64,000 nucleotides of DNA from NCBI GenBank assembly GCA_030295235.1, contig AP026142.1, positions 620,001-684,000 of the forward strand, read 5' to 3'. Of this stretch, positions 32,601 through 43,300 are shown in pieces. Below the pieces are notes generated by a model. The model did no database searches. It was not told the DNA's origin and saw nothing but the letters and a program-made list of their open reading frames with translations. The translations under genes were made by a program, and so were the position numbers. Source of the stretch: Fistulifera solaris (Eukaryota > Bacillariophyta > Bacillariophyceae > Naviculales > Stauroneidaceae). Numbering within the stretch: position 1 is the stretch's first letter; every line of letters starts with the position of its first letter.

Positions 32601-32625
32601 GACATAAAGTCATCAAGGACAGCAT
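29604..32625 (-). CDS. plastid-targeted GxGY-repeat protein fused to a phosphate-carrier-like domain
   Basis: Start at 32625: MLSLMTLCLFSSAMAFLSAQ is a signal peptide with an A-x-A-F plastid junction; a second hydrophobic stretch (RRLFFASSLIAAASVLGATD) resembles a thylakoid-type signal. A helical region has FDKACQKWWYERAR. Then come four repeats like VRILDPGSGYAPGYGPPEV, DVVNRGAGYAKPPEVTV, IQLLNPGSGY and IILNNGTGY. The last third is a mitochondrial-carrier fold with three signatures: LTPIDVVKTKVQTDP, SPFEAVRIRSV and NPADVTISQMKK. The first repeat is close to the phosphate carrier SLC25A3. Intron 30429-30487 joins KTK to VQTDP. Frame breaks near 32350, 31378, 30632, 30325 and 30262; the last two compensate each other. 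The fusion rests on continuous reading across 30632, which lies inside a break. Confidence 0.75.
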
Positions 32626-33117
32626 GGCAAAGCGCACCTGATGAGCACCAACAGGAGTGACTTTAGAGCGCTCTTTAACTGCCCTTGGATCCAGCCGCCT
32701 TCTCATGGTAGACTATTATATCTTTACAAACAATTGTTTACTGCTTGGAATGCCGACTTTCTCACAAACAAGTTCTTTTTTTGCGCTGCAGTCGTATGTC
32801 TCTCGTCGAAGATCGAAGATCGGTGTTTTGTGTTTTGCTTTCTCATGTTGTGGCACTGTGCCAAGATAGCTGCAACGGTCATAAAACACGAGTGACACTT
32901 AAGGTCTAATGTAGTATGGCACAGAGTATTTAACGGTTGTTTAGCGTCGCGTTTAATAAAATAACGTGAATCGGTAAGGCGTCAGTACTTTATGCAAGAT
33001 AGAAAACTACAGCCACGTGTCACGGCTTTATTGAAGCTAGAGCCTTAGCAATAAAAGCAATCCAATTACCGTACTCCTTAGTCACCTGTACTTGACTCAA
33101 GACAAGTTCAAATTAAC
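32626..33117. other. gap between carrier fusion and IBA57
   Basis: Promoter side of the carrier fusion and 3' side of IBA57. Plus-strand frames at 32641-32895 have no protein character I recognise. Confidence 0.45.
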
Positions 33118-34574
33118 TTAGCGCGCTGTTACGTCCTCCTCCGCGGGAATTCGTTCTATTTCAATCCGAGGCATCCTCATTCCTGGTTCAGACTCGACCA
33201 AGTCTGTTACTTTAACGTCATCCTCTTTTTCTTCTGCTGCTTTTCCAGTAGCTGCGTCCAATTCTGGCCACCAAAGTGGAAGGTATGGCAAATATCTATA
33301 TTCACGATCTCCAATCTTAACCTTGTTTGTATGTGACCATTTGCCACCCTCCAATAGACCCACGGCTTCCAGCCGCATCAAAGCCAAGACAACATTCGTC
33401 CCCTTCACTGGAGGGCTAATGATCTTACCGATTGTTTTGTCGGTAGCCGTTTCCACCAACTTCGCTCCTGCAGTACAATCTTCTTCAATTTCTTTGACGC
33501 GCTGTCGCGATCTCTCTAGCGCTATTTTCAATTCCATTGCCGCTTCCTCATCCACAGCGTCGGTCGACGGTTCAATTGATCCAGTGGCTATCGCCACGAG
33601 GTTTCCTGCCGTGAGAACGGAGAGACGGGGAAGCCGAGTGGGTAAATACTGCAGTTCCTCGGGTGTAAACTTGCTCCGTTCTCTGCCTTCTTGTAAATTT
33701 GCCGCAACACGCCATGGCGATGGAACATCCGTATGAGGATCCAACAGCATAATGGGCATGATTCGTTTGCGCAGAACTCCCGTATGATGCACCCGAGCCG
33801 TCAGTTCCTGACCCAAATAGCAGCCCTTATCGAAACTCACAGCGTTCAAGTGTTCCTGATTGGATTCTAAAGCCACCAAACCCTTCAATTCCGAGGCCTT
33901 CGGCGACACCTGCTAAACGACGCACCAGTTCGTAATTTCCAGGCATCGAGGGAAACGTACTCCTCGCGAGGGCATCGGAAAATTGCTGCACGGTGATATG
34001 GCGTGTGCTCTGATCTTCCGGCAGCTGCAACACTCGCATTCCCAAACTAGGATGACGAGGATCGAGTCCGGCCAAAAAGCCGTCCGGTGTGCCTTGACTA
34101 TTCAATGTTCCGTAAATGACCGCCGCGGCCATATCTTCTGTCCGATCGGTGATTTCTACCTTAGTTCGTCGCATTTTAAACAGTTTCATATGCTCCAGTA
34201 ATTCATGAACAGTTTCATTGCTGACTTCGACGTAATATTGTTCTTCATTCAACTTCCACAATAACGAATCCGTGACAATCCGACCTTTATTGTCGAGAAA
34301 GCAAGTTGCGCGGAGTTGATCGGTGAATTGCACATCGGGATCCGTTTCTGGCTGCATATGACGCGGAACACCCGGACGTAAGGTACCTTTTTTCTCGGGA
34401 CGAGGGAGGATTGGGTGCACTTCTCAAATCGGAAGTCACCAAGTTTTGCAAGAACGATGTAGCGCCGGTGCCCGCGACTGACAAAATGCGACGGTAATGA
34501 GGCTCCAAAATTTCGTGTCCTCGTCCCCAAAGGCGACCAAAGTTTCCAGTAACTGTTGTAACAGAAGGGGGCAT
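33118..34574 (-). CDS. IBA57: iron-sulfur cluster assembly protein IBA57 (YgfZ/GcvT-like)
   Basis: A folate-binding GcvT-like protein that works with ISCA1/2 to mature [4Fe-4S] proteins in mitochondria, or in plastids for some paralogues. The N-terminal part has [19 protein letters not shown], then [20 protein letters not shown], the family's substrate-pocket region. The diagnostic motif is [19 protein letters not shown] with the KGCYxGQE Cys intact. The C-terminal half carries an acidic insert ([16 protein letters not shown]) longer than in bacterial YgfZ. Two frame breaks: near 34400 at an A6 run, and near 33890 next to GGCCTCGG. There is no obvious targeting peptide at the chosen start [10 protein letters not shown], so an upstream exon may be missing. 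Confidence 0.88.
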
Positions 34575-35032
34575 TGTTTACGTTTATTTACAATTATAGT
34601 AACGACACGGGTACTTGAGACTTCATGAATGATAAATGGATAAAGAATGATACTCAGTAGATGTGATGATGATCGAGAGGAACGATCAAGAACACAAAAA
34701 GCGGGAGGTTTGTCGTGCGCTCGTCGATATTTTGCGGGGAGCTCACTATCGTCACTCGTCACTGTCGCACCACGAATGACCAATCAAGTGAAGGTTCCGT
34801 TGTGGAGCGTGACGTCAGACATCACACAATTCTACCTACAGTCGGGAAAACCTTGTTCCGTGGCCGATGTAAACGTCATCATTTTTCGCCTTTTCACTTT
34901 GGTTGGTGACAACGTTCACCCGCAAAAAGACGTGCGAGAGCGTCGGCATCTGCTTTTGCCTTTCGTCGAACAAAATCGCTGTTTGTTGATATTTTCCACC
35001 AGAATACCATCTCAACGACCTCTATCAGCACC
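34575..35032. other. divergent promoter gap between IBA57 and B12D-2
   Basis: The two genes diverge from here. I see no repeats, and the open frames on either strand have no recognisable character. Confidence 0.45.
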
Positions 35033-35486
35033 ATGAACTCTTTGACTCGTGCCGCAACCACCACTCTTCCTCGGTATGTTCGTTGTATTTTGTAAGAGAC
35101 GCCGACGACTTGTCGTGATTTTGAATTCTTCGCTGCTGTTGCGGGGCATCACGAACGATCGCTTGTGCTCTCATGTATTCGTTGATGGCTCGAAAGAACA
35201 AATGACCCATCACACGAAAATTTTTTATTTATACTCCATGACTAACTCATTGCCTTTTCTTTTTCAATGATACAGGGTCCGCAGTGCCGTGCGCATGCAG
35301 AGCACAATGCCCCAAGCCGAGTCGTTCCAAAAGACGTGGTTGAGTGACCCCTCGACGTACCCCATTATGGTGATTCTCGGTGGAGCTGTTATGGGATGCA
35401 CGGCCTTTGCCACCAACAAGTTTGCGACTGATGGTAATGTACGTGTCTCCAGCAAGGCCAAGGGCAAAGTCATTCGCACCTGGTAA
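35033..35486 (+). CDS. B12D/NDUFA4-like small mitochondrial protein, paralogue 2
   Basis: Two exons, 35033-35073 and 35276-35486, with a GTATGT...ACAG intron in the same place and phase as intron 1 of the 28752 paralogue, give 83 residues. The N-terminus MNSLTRAATTTLPR with VRSAVRMQST is a probable mitochondrial presequence. The core FQKTWLSDPSTYPIMVILGG is the B12D helix, ending VRVSSKAKGKVIRTW. Compared with paralogue 1 it keeps the FQKxWLSDPSTYP core but has lost the CPD motif (DGNVRV here) and has no second intron. The pair is separated by 6 kb holding two minus-strand genes, so it arose by a local but not tandem duplication. Confidence 0.85.
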
Positions 35487-36262
35487 AGAAATACAATGCT
35501 TTTGGGGAAGTAGTGACTCCGTGGCTTTTAGATGAAATCGCTATAGAGAGCACTCTTTCTTCATTCACCATAGTTTTTGTGTTTGTTTCTCTTTCTCGTT
35601 TTTGATCGGCTGTTGTGACGACTTGTTAGCTACCGCGCGCATGGAATAGATCAAAATCCGCTAGCAATATCATGACGATTTGCAAAAGTAAATGGTGATC
35701 GAGGTCAGCCGTATCAATCATTACTATGAACTAGACTAGAGCATATCGTATTGCAGCAACTCGTCTCCGTAAACACAAAACCTCAAAAGGCGTTACCAGA
35801 TCCTGTGTCGTACTCTCACATCTTCCAAAAACTGTCGTATCAGGCATAACATTGTAGAATGTTTTTATTCGTCAAACGTTTACGCTGTATTTCATATTTC
35901 TTTACGGATCAAACGGAAGAATCATCAGCAATAGAGCGTCTCTGAAGCAATGATCCGCTACAAAATGTTTCAAGAAAAGGTAAACAATCGACCCAACCGC
36001 ACGCAGCTACGTGGATCGAACAATACTGTCAGAGAGAAAAGCACTAGATCAATGAACGACTGAAATGCAGTATTGGCAGTGTTCCGCCTACACCCTGGAG
36101 GTATAGTAGTTAATACGAAAGAGAACGATTTTCCAATTTTTTCGACGTAAATGAACAAGGCGTGCATCATAATGTCTTTCGGGATATCTGTATTTTGATT
36201 GAAGCACTGCTAGTAAACAGTGTTTACAGGACAGACGGAAATGAGTGAGCATCGATTCGCAT

Positions 36263-36285
36263 GTTAGACTGACACTCAGTCGTGG
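36263..36285 (-). repeat. dispersed hairpin element, copy 5
   Basis: TTAGACTGACACTCAGTCGTGG. It keeps the CAGTCGTGG arm, but the other arm is shortened. Confidence 0.6.
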
Positions 36286-36452
36286 AAACACACCGCTCAC
36301 ACCCTGCGGGTAGTAACTTTGTTAAGATATACCAACTTTTCCAGCTAATTGCATGTTGCTTCTAGCATACAAGTATATTGTTAGTAATTTATGTTTGCAG
36401 AACTGACGGAACGTTTCCGTCTCTATGACCCCCGTCTCAATCGCCCATGACT

Positions 36453-36473
36453 CATGGCTGAAATCCAGTCCCG
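36453..36473 (-). repeat. dispersed hairpin element, copy 6
   Basis: CATGGCTGAAATCCAGTCCCG, preceded by CATGACT. Its reverse complement (GGGACTGGATTTCAGCCATG) resembles copy 4. It lies 190 bp after copy 5 in the same orientation. Confidence 0.55.
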
Positions 36474-36563
36474 ATAATCCGAAAAGTTTTACTTTCGCTG
36501 TGACAAGAGACAAGAGGGTGTGGGGTAAAATTTTGAGAATCCATAGACTTCTCATAAAAATAT

Positions 36564-36946
36564 GGGAGTGTGGCGTTTTCACGTACCCAGAAAATCTGGG
36601 AGTGTGGTGTTTTCACGTACCCAGAAAATCTGGGAGTGTGGTGTTTTCACGTACCCAGAAAATTTGGGAGTGTGGTGTTTTCACGTACCCAGAAAATCTG
36701 GGAGTGTGGTGTTTTCACGTACCCAGAAAATTTGGGAGTGTGGTGTTTTCGCGTACCCAGAAAATCTGGGAGTGTGGTGTTTTCACGTACCCAGAAAATC
36801 TGGGAGTGTGGTGTTTTCACGTACCCAGAAAATCTGGGGGTGTGGTGTTTTCACGTACCCAGAAAATCTGGGAGTGTAGAGTTTTCACGTACCCAGAAAA
36901 TCTGGGAGTGTGGTGTTTTCACGTACCCAGAAAATCTGGGAGTGGG
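36564..36946. repeat. 34-nt tandem array, about 11 copies
   Basis: The unit is 34 nt and begins GGGAGTGTGGTGTTTTCACG, followed by TACCCAGAAAATCT. Eleven near-identical copies plus a partial one follow without spacers; variants are mostly single changes (AATTTGGG at two copies, GGGGGTG at 36836, TGTAGAG at 36880). Across each unit boundary CCCAGAAAATCTGGG forms a 6-bp stem with an AAA loop. Because 34 is not a multiple of three, all three plus-strand frames stay open over the whole array; this is a property of the repeat, not evidence of a protein. Confidence 0.95.
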
Positions 36947-37090
36947 GTGCTTATTGTGCGAACGACGAAACGCGAAAATTTGTCGAGAATAAAGACACCT
37001 CTCGGCGTCTGCCCATGCTCGCTTCGCTCGCGAGCAATAAAAATCCAAAACGCCGAAAAGGTCCACCAGCATGGAGTGTGGTTGCCGAAA

Positions 37091-37175
37091 ATTCAATGGT
37101 TGCTAGTATAGACTGTCTAGGAACAAATGGTGTTCACTACTAGGTTCTTGGCGTCTATACTAGCAACCATTGAAT
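37091..37175. repeat. 23-bp perfect inverted repeat (foldback)
   Basis: Arms at 37091-37113 and 37153-37175 are exact reverse complements (starting ATTCAATGGTTGCTAG). The 39-nt loop contains a second weak inverted pair (CTAGGAAC / GGTTCTTGG). The foldback would form one long hairpin in DNA or RNA. Confidence 0.9.
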
Positions 37176-37282
37176 GATCTGTTGAGTTCAGAAACCTTTT
37201 CATCCACGTTTTCTTGTCCAGTGTATCCAATTCAATAACCGTGCTGTTTCGGTGGTCAAGCATCACATCACAAACACAACAC

Positions 37283-37416
37283 GCCTTCTTCATCAACATC
37301 ATGGACACCCCATCGTCCTTCTTGTGATGGTCACTTACCCCCATAGTTTGCCTTCTTAATCAACATCATGGACACCCCATCGTCCTCCTTGTGATGGTCA
37401 CTTGCCCCCATAGTTT
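37283..37416. repeat. 67-bp tandem duplication
   Basis: Two adjacent 67-bp copies beginning GCCTTCTT and ending CCCCATAGTTT, differing at only a few positions. On the minus strand each encodes the same peptide stretch (DDGVSMMLMKKA or its IKKA variant), but no longer gene is visible. Confidence 0.9.
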
Positions 37417-37503
37417 GCCCAGAAAATCTGGGGGTGTGGTGTTTTCAAGTCCCCAGAAAATCTGTGTGTGTGATATTTTCGACTTTCCAGAAAATCTTGG
37501 GGA
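37417..37503. repeat. three degenerate copies of the 34-nt unit
   Basis: Diverged units in the same orientation as the main array, retaining CCAGAAAATCT in each. They directly follow the 67-bp duplication, so 34-nt units flank the 470-bp stretch 36947-37416 on both sides. Confidence 0.85.
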
Positions 37504-37740
37504 TGTCTTACGTGCAATGTGGAATTATTCCTTTATCATGTCCTTAACCTTAACTTTTCCGCCTCTCACGGGCGCTGCCACAATTTGCATAGTGCAAAAA
37601 AAAAGAACGGCGACCATGATGCGACAAATAAAAGAATGACAAAAGACAAAGGCGAGTGTTGACGAAGAAAAAGGTGCACCGTCAAAAGAAAAAAAAGAGG
37701 CTGGGGCAATCGAAAAAGTCATTTTGTTTGAAAGCAAACT

Positions 37741-39664
37741 ATGCTTGATGTGACAATGATTCGACAGCAATTGCTGGAGGTTGCTGGAGTGAGTCCTTCC
37801 TCGCATTGGCTGGAAGATTGTCGTACGGCTTTGCAAGTCAGCGGGCAAGGCACCAATGCCGACTCATATTTGTATCAAATTCTTTATCATGATCTCAGAG
37901 ATGTTGTACGAGAACTCGACCAGCAAGAGAATTACGGTCCTTTGTCGGAAGCCGCCATCGCCTTGCGACAGGCGCAAGCTCAATCGATGCAAGCGTCACA
38001 TCAATACAAAGCTTTACTATCTTCCTCCTTTCGTCTTTTGGTACAGCTAGAAGAGATCTTGGATGTCAGCGTCAATGCACAAGCGCGTTACGAAAACGGA
38101 CCCGCATCCAGTGCGTCTCCCACGCCCGTGGGCAATCAACAGAAACGGTGCCTGAAAATGGTATACTCAGACGGATACGACCATAACGAAATATTGGTGG
38201 CCGCCGAAACATCACCGATTCCTTCCCTTTCCGTGCAGTCCAGGGCGGGCTGTAAAGTCATTTTAAGCGGACCCATTCAATTTCGGCATGGTATAGCTCT
38301 GTGGAATAGTACCACCACCTTGGTTCTGGGTGGAGAAGTGGAAGCGCTGGTCCAAGTACAAAAGGCTGCTATTGAACAAGCCAAGCGGGTGGCAGGAGTA
38401 GGAATTGACCCAACAATTAAGGCTCTTTTATGGAATAATCATCAGCCGATAAGTGAAGATGGAGAACCACAAGGTACGATAGATCCTCCTTTTTCTTATG
38501 AGAAAGCGTAAATCGATTGTGTTTGCTTACTTGCTCTCTTTGTCCGCCCCCACAATCAGATGAAGCCGAGTTTGAAAGTCGGGATCTGCCTCTGTCCGTG
38601 CCTCCTACTTTGAATACAGGTACCGGAAACGGACCGCCGACTGTGCAAACTAGGAACGTTGCCCAACAAAGCAATCTGTCACGTCCTGGTCCAGTGACTC
38701 TGCCTACATCGCACGCGTCTTTCCCTTCGACGAGCCCAGTTCCTTTACCATCCGCACAAATAGGCAGCCTTCCTACTCATCCAACAATAGCTTCACCACA
38801 GCAACCTCCGTCAAATAATGTTACTGCCCTTCAAAGTTTTATTACTCAGTCGAATCGGTCCACTGAGCCAACACAATCGAGAAATCCTTACGCCAGCCAT
38901 CAAAGCAATCGACAAGAACATGCTCCTAGAAGTACCCACACGTCACCTGTCCCCTCGTCCAACTCTAAGAGCTACGTAGATCTCGTGGATTTGACCGACT
39001 CGGTGGAATCGCCACCAAATACTGATGATCTTGATACTGTTGAGGCTAATACCAATGGTGATGTGGAGATCTCTTTACAAATGACGACAAATGGTACAAA
39101 GGAAATCATACCCTACGATCAACTGCTGGACATCATTCAATTGGCGATCCGCGATCCAGATGCGTATCGACAAGCGTTTGGAGTGACGTGGAACGTGGAA
39201 TTGCAGCAAGTTGGTACCAAGGATTATTTCAATATTGAAAAACGAAAGAATCGTCCAAAAGAAGATGAGAAAAAGGTACGTTGGTTCGTCACAGCAAATG
39301 CTTGTTCGTTTTTTGGCGTGTCCCTCAACTTCGTGGTTGTCAGCACGAATACGTTGTTACCGCAAAGTTCAAAGGCCTCGGAGACGGTGCACCAATTACT
39401 TTTAAAATTGACTCCTCATCAATTGTAGAGCCGTACTTTCAACTGTCCCCATCGGATATGCGTCAACTCAACCGAGATGATAAACAACGAGCCAACACAT
39501 TGGTCCGGGAAGGAGGCAAACTACTTCAAGCCGACATGTATCAATTGCGGTTATATCAAGTATCATTACTCCTATCACCGGAAGAATTCTTTCAGGATAG
39601 AGCTGCATTAGCAACACTCGATGGGCAAACGCCACTACTGCTATTGGCCAAGAAGATGATGTGA
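37741..39664 (+). CDS. RMI1: RecQ-mediated genome instability protein 1
   Basis: The OB-fold partner of topoisomerase III and a BLM-type helicase in Holliday-junction dissolution. Three exons, 37741-38473, 38560-39275 and 39344-39664, with phase 1 and phase 0 introns of 86 and 68 nt. The N-terminal part has a three-helix region and then the RMI1 OB fold: RCLKMVYSDGYDHNEIL, SRAGCKVILSGPIQFRHGIA and TTLVLGGEVEALVQ, the last being the family's hallmark. The middle is a low-complexity linker (Ser/Pro/Gln-rich), with VDLVDLTDSVES resembling a SUMO-interacting motif. A second fold at the end (EYVVTAKFKGLGDG, ITFKIDSSSIVEPYFQLSPS) fits the C-terminal OB domain. Frame intact. Confidence 0.88.
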
Positions 39665-40394
39665 CTGCACTTTTGGCTATTCGCTGCGAACCCCATCGAT
39701 TACTCGCTTAGGTATTCGCTGTACAAAAATAACTTGGCTCGCTTCAAATCGCTTGTTTCTTAAAAAATCTACTAGTAGGTCGTACATTTTGCAGCACCAT
39801 GCATTTTCAATACTCCGTAGCTCTTTATAGGACAAAGGCCGGCTTCCGTCAATCGTTTTTAAACTCTCGTTTCGTGGTCTGCTTCATGGTCTCAGCAAGA
39901 AGAGTCAATCGAATTCGTTGCCGCAATCAAAGCATGAGTTGAACCGTTCGTCAATTTCTTGAGTTCGTCCTCCGATTTCTTTTTTGTTGTAGAGAAATGT
40001 GAGGCTCGTTGCGTGTCCGTCATAAAAAAGACAAAAGACTAATACTGGTACGCCTATGGTCGGTCTTGGACTTCAAGTCACTGGTTGAGACGGCACACGG
40101 CACTGCTTTCGGTCATGGGGTGAAGGTCATTGTGGTCAGTCTGGTCACTTTTGATATTATAAAATGAAAGGTGCGCGACAAAGGACATGGCAAAATCCAA
40201 CATGCAAACAGTACCGCCAGTTTTTGTCGTTTCACCAAGTCGCACGAACGAGAAGCCCGATCGTCTTTACACTGTCACTCTTGGCATCCGGTCCCGCTCA
40301 CGTATCCACTGTACAATATAAATGTTACTAAATTGTACAGCGGCACTCGTTCTCCAGGACTTCTTGCTGGCTCAGCTCAGCCAACCCGCAAAAC
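39665..40394. other. gap between RMI1 and the ankyrin gene
   Basis: No gene seen. A 9-bp perfect inverted repeat, CTGTACAAT (40309-40317) and ATTGTACAG (40332-40340), lies about 55-85 bp upstream of the first in-frame ATG of the ankyrin gene and could be a promoter or 5' UTR element. Confidence 0.45.
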
Positions 40395-43300
40395 ATGCCT
40401 AAGCGGCAGCAGCGTCTCCCCCGAAACAGACGCATCATCATTCTATTACAAGGACTAATATACATCTCTAGCGTCAACAAAAGAAAAGATTACTGGAGTA
40501 AATGCTCTCTGCAAGATAATATGAAAACACTATCACTAGGTTCGACTAGCGAGAACGCGGCGAACAACGGTAATGTTGGGAAAGATCTCACGTCGTCGAA
40601 CACAACGACGACGTCGCAACGAAGGCGGACCGTTTCGTTTACTTCCGGAAAGATTGACTGGCACAAAGACATTTCGTATGCCGTCAAATCCGGTCGCTTT
40701 GAAACGGTGCGAGGTCATTTGAGTCTACAGCTGTCGGTTTCTTCGAATACGTCATCCGAAAGTAACCGCCACGACGAGAGTCATAAAAATGGGTCAAAGG
40801 GAGGTTTTTGGAGTCGATTATCCGGATTAAGTTTCATTGACAGCTCCAAAGATAGCACAGGACTACTAACACTTGACGAGGATGGTAGAACGCCGCTTCA
40901 TGTCGCGTTAACCAGTCGGCGGACGCCTCCGGATGTGATTTTGTCCATGATTCGAGTCGAACCGAAAGCTGTGGCGGTGGCCAATGGACGAGGAAGATTT
41001 CCATTACACTTTGCCGTGGTTCATAAACAACACATAAAGGTTATTGCCGAGCTGATTGATACATTTCCGGCGGCTCTGTCCGCTCAGGATACCAAAGACA
41101 TGTCGCCCTTGGCGTACGCTCTAGATGGTGCCCGTCGGGAAACAAATTTAAGTGAAGCTCCTTCCACATTTTGGATGCCCGTGACAGATGATTCCGTGGA
41201 AGCGCGATGGCAAGAAGAGCAGGGAGAAAGGTGGGGAATCGTTCACTGGTTGCTTCTGTCGTCGGCGACATATCCGCAAACCAGTTTGTCGGTGGGGGTA
41301 AAAAACCAATGCTGGTCGATGCATTGATTTATGCGGCTCCGCCTGCGGTAATATCCTTGCTGATAGGCGCTTCGGTGGTGCTCTTGTCACATGCCAATCG
41401 AGCCACGGCATTTGCCGGATCGACATTGTATTCCTGTATTGCCCGACACTATCCATTGACGATTCTGATGAGTCTGGTCTCCCAGTGCCCGAAAGATGTA
41501 CACAAAGTTCGAGATGAGACCGGGATGGGCTTGATCTCATCGCAGTTCATTTCGGGCTGCTTCAAACAAAATAGAAAAACGCACGAATGGAGTGTTTCGG
41601 GAGCGCTATACTCTACACTGTTAGAAGCGATAGACGACGAGTTTTTGCGAGATGATGATCTTGCGTTTTTGGATTGGTGGAAAAGATTGAATACCTGATA
41701 GCGTTCAGTACGGGTGTCAACAACCCCGAAAAATTTCCCAAAAATCATTTACTACATGCCGCTTTGAAGAATATCGACACGCCTCCCTTGGTTGTTCGAA
41801 TGTTGTTGGCTTTGTATCCGCAGTCCATACAATTACTCGACCAAGAAACACTTGCACATCCACTATACATTGCGGCTTCGAGGCCTGAGTACATCCCCCG
41901 CAAATACGAAGTCGAAATGTGCGGCAGAGAAAGTATTCTTGAAATTGTCCTTTCTCACGAAAAACGTCTGATCAACAAGCGGCACGAACTTAGGTTACCC
42001 ATTCACGCAGCAATCGGTTCGGGAAGAGTATATTCCGACTACAGATGCTTAGTTACGTCGCGTCCGGAGTTTCTTCTGCAACGTGATCCTGAAACAGGTC
42101 TATATCCGTTCCTCCAGGCCGCTGCCGTGCGTCAAAAACTAGGGCATTTTCGATTGGCTTGTGTAGCCCGAAACAAATATTCATATGCTGAATGGACGAA
42201 TATGTCTGATTTGGAAAAGGCGAATGCTATTCAACAAGTGACGGAAGAAGAGGATCGGGCTTTATTTGAAAGTATCTACCAGTTGCTACGGTTAGAACCG
42301 TCTGTTGTAGAACGTCTGCATATATTGCGACGACGCCCTCCAATAGAAGGTCAAAACATGCAAAGCACGGATATGGTATCATCCCACTTCATTTTCTGGT
42401 TGTACGAAGAGAATGAGATGGGAAAATGGATTACAAACGAGACACACAGTCAACTTCTTCAAAAGATTCTTGACGGATCTGTGTCTCTTGCTGAACTTCC
42501 CGCTCCATGGGAGTCTTGGTGGGCGATAATGAAGGACTGTATACGAGAGTGCTGTCCGAACAAGCTTCCAAATGATAATCGAAAACTTTCCATTCCAGGT
42601 GACGATGACCAATATTTACTGCATGCTGCTCTCTTGAACTGTGACACACCACCTCCGGTTGTGTCGATACTTCTAACATTTTATCCTCTGGCGGCATCGA
42701 TGTGTCTACCCGGAACTTCGTTGCTACCATTACACATTGCCGCCTGGACTACTAATTACGCCTCAAGAAGCTTCGAAATTTGTGGACCACAATCACTGGA
42801 ACTTGTCAGTATTGCGAATCCAGATGCAGCATCCAAAAAAGCAGACGGTTTCCTCCCCCTTCATATAGCTATTCGCAGCGGAAAAACTGGAGTTGCTTTC
42901 GCGAGCTGGTGAATGTTTACCCTGAAAGTATGTATGAAAAGGATCCTATTACAGATTTGTATCCTTTTCAACTCGTCGCGATGGATAGGGATATGACACC
43001 TAATCTTAGATGCTACTTTCAACGCGCGGCTCGAAATAAGTATGGCGACTCCACATGGAAAGCGCTGACGCCTTTTCACCAATCAAAGCAAATCCGACAG
43101 CTACAGCAGAAAAACAAAAGAGCCGTTCTGGATACGTTATTTGAAATGCTTCGGAAAAGCGCTTCGATCGTGGAGAATTTGATGAATAGTACTGTTGAGA
43201 AGGGAATGGCTTTCGACGTGCAACCGAAAGTGCCAGTGTTTGCACAATCTCAAGCCGCACTAACCGCCCTAGAAAGTAACTACGACGATAAAGGTGGCTG

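Larger units (their letters stand above)
35487..36563. other. long gap before the 34-nt array
   Basis: No gene. It contains hairpin element copies 5 and 6, plus a weaker relative near 36054 (CGACTGAAATGCAGT). Minus-strand frames near 36088-36582 are unconvincing. Confidence 0.5.

Noticed and set aside
36564-36946. Possible CRISPR array
   Set aside because: Units follow each other directly with no unique spacers, the setting is eukaryotic, and no cas genes are present.
36425-37111. Three overlapping long open frames (up to 228 codons) over the 34-nt array
   Set aside because: They exist because a stop-free 34-nt unit is repeated and 34 is not a multiple of three; all three frames show the same 34-residue period and no protein character outside the array.
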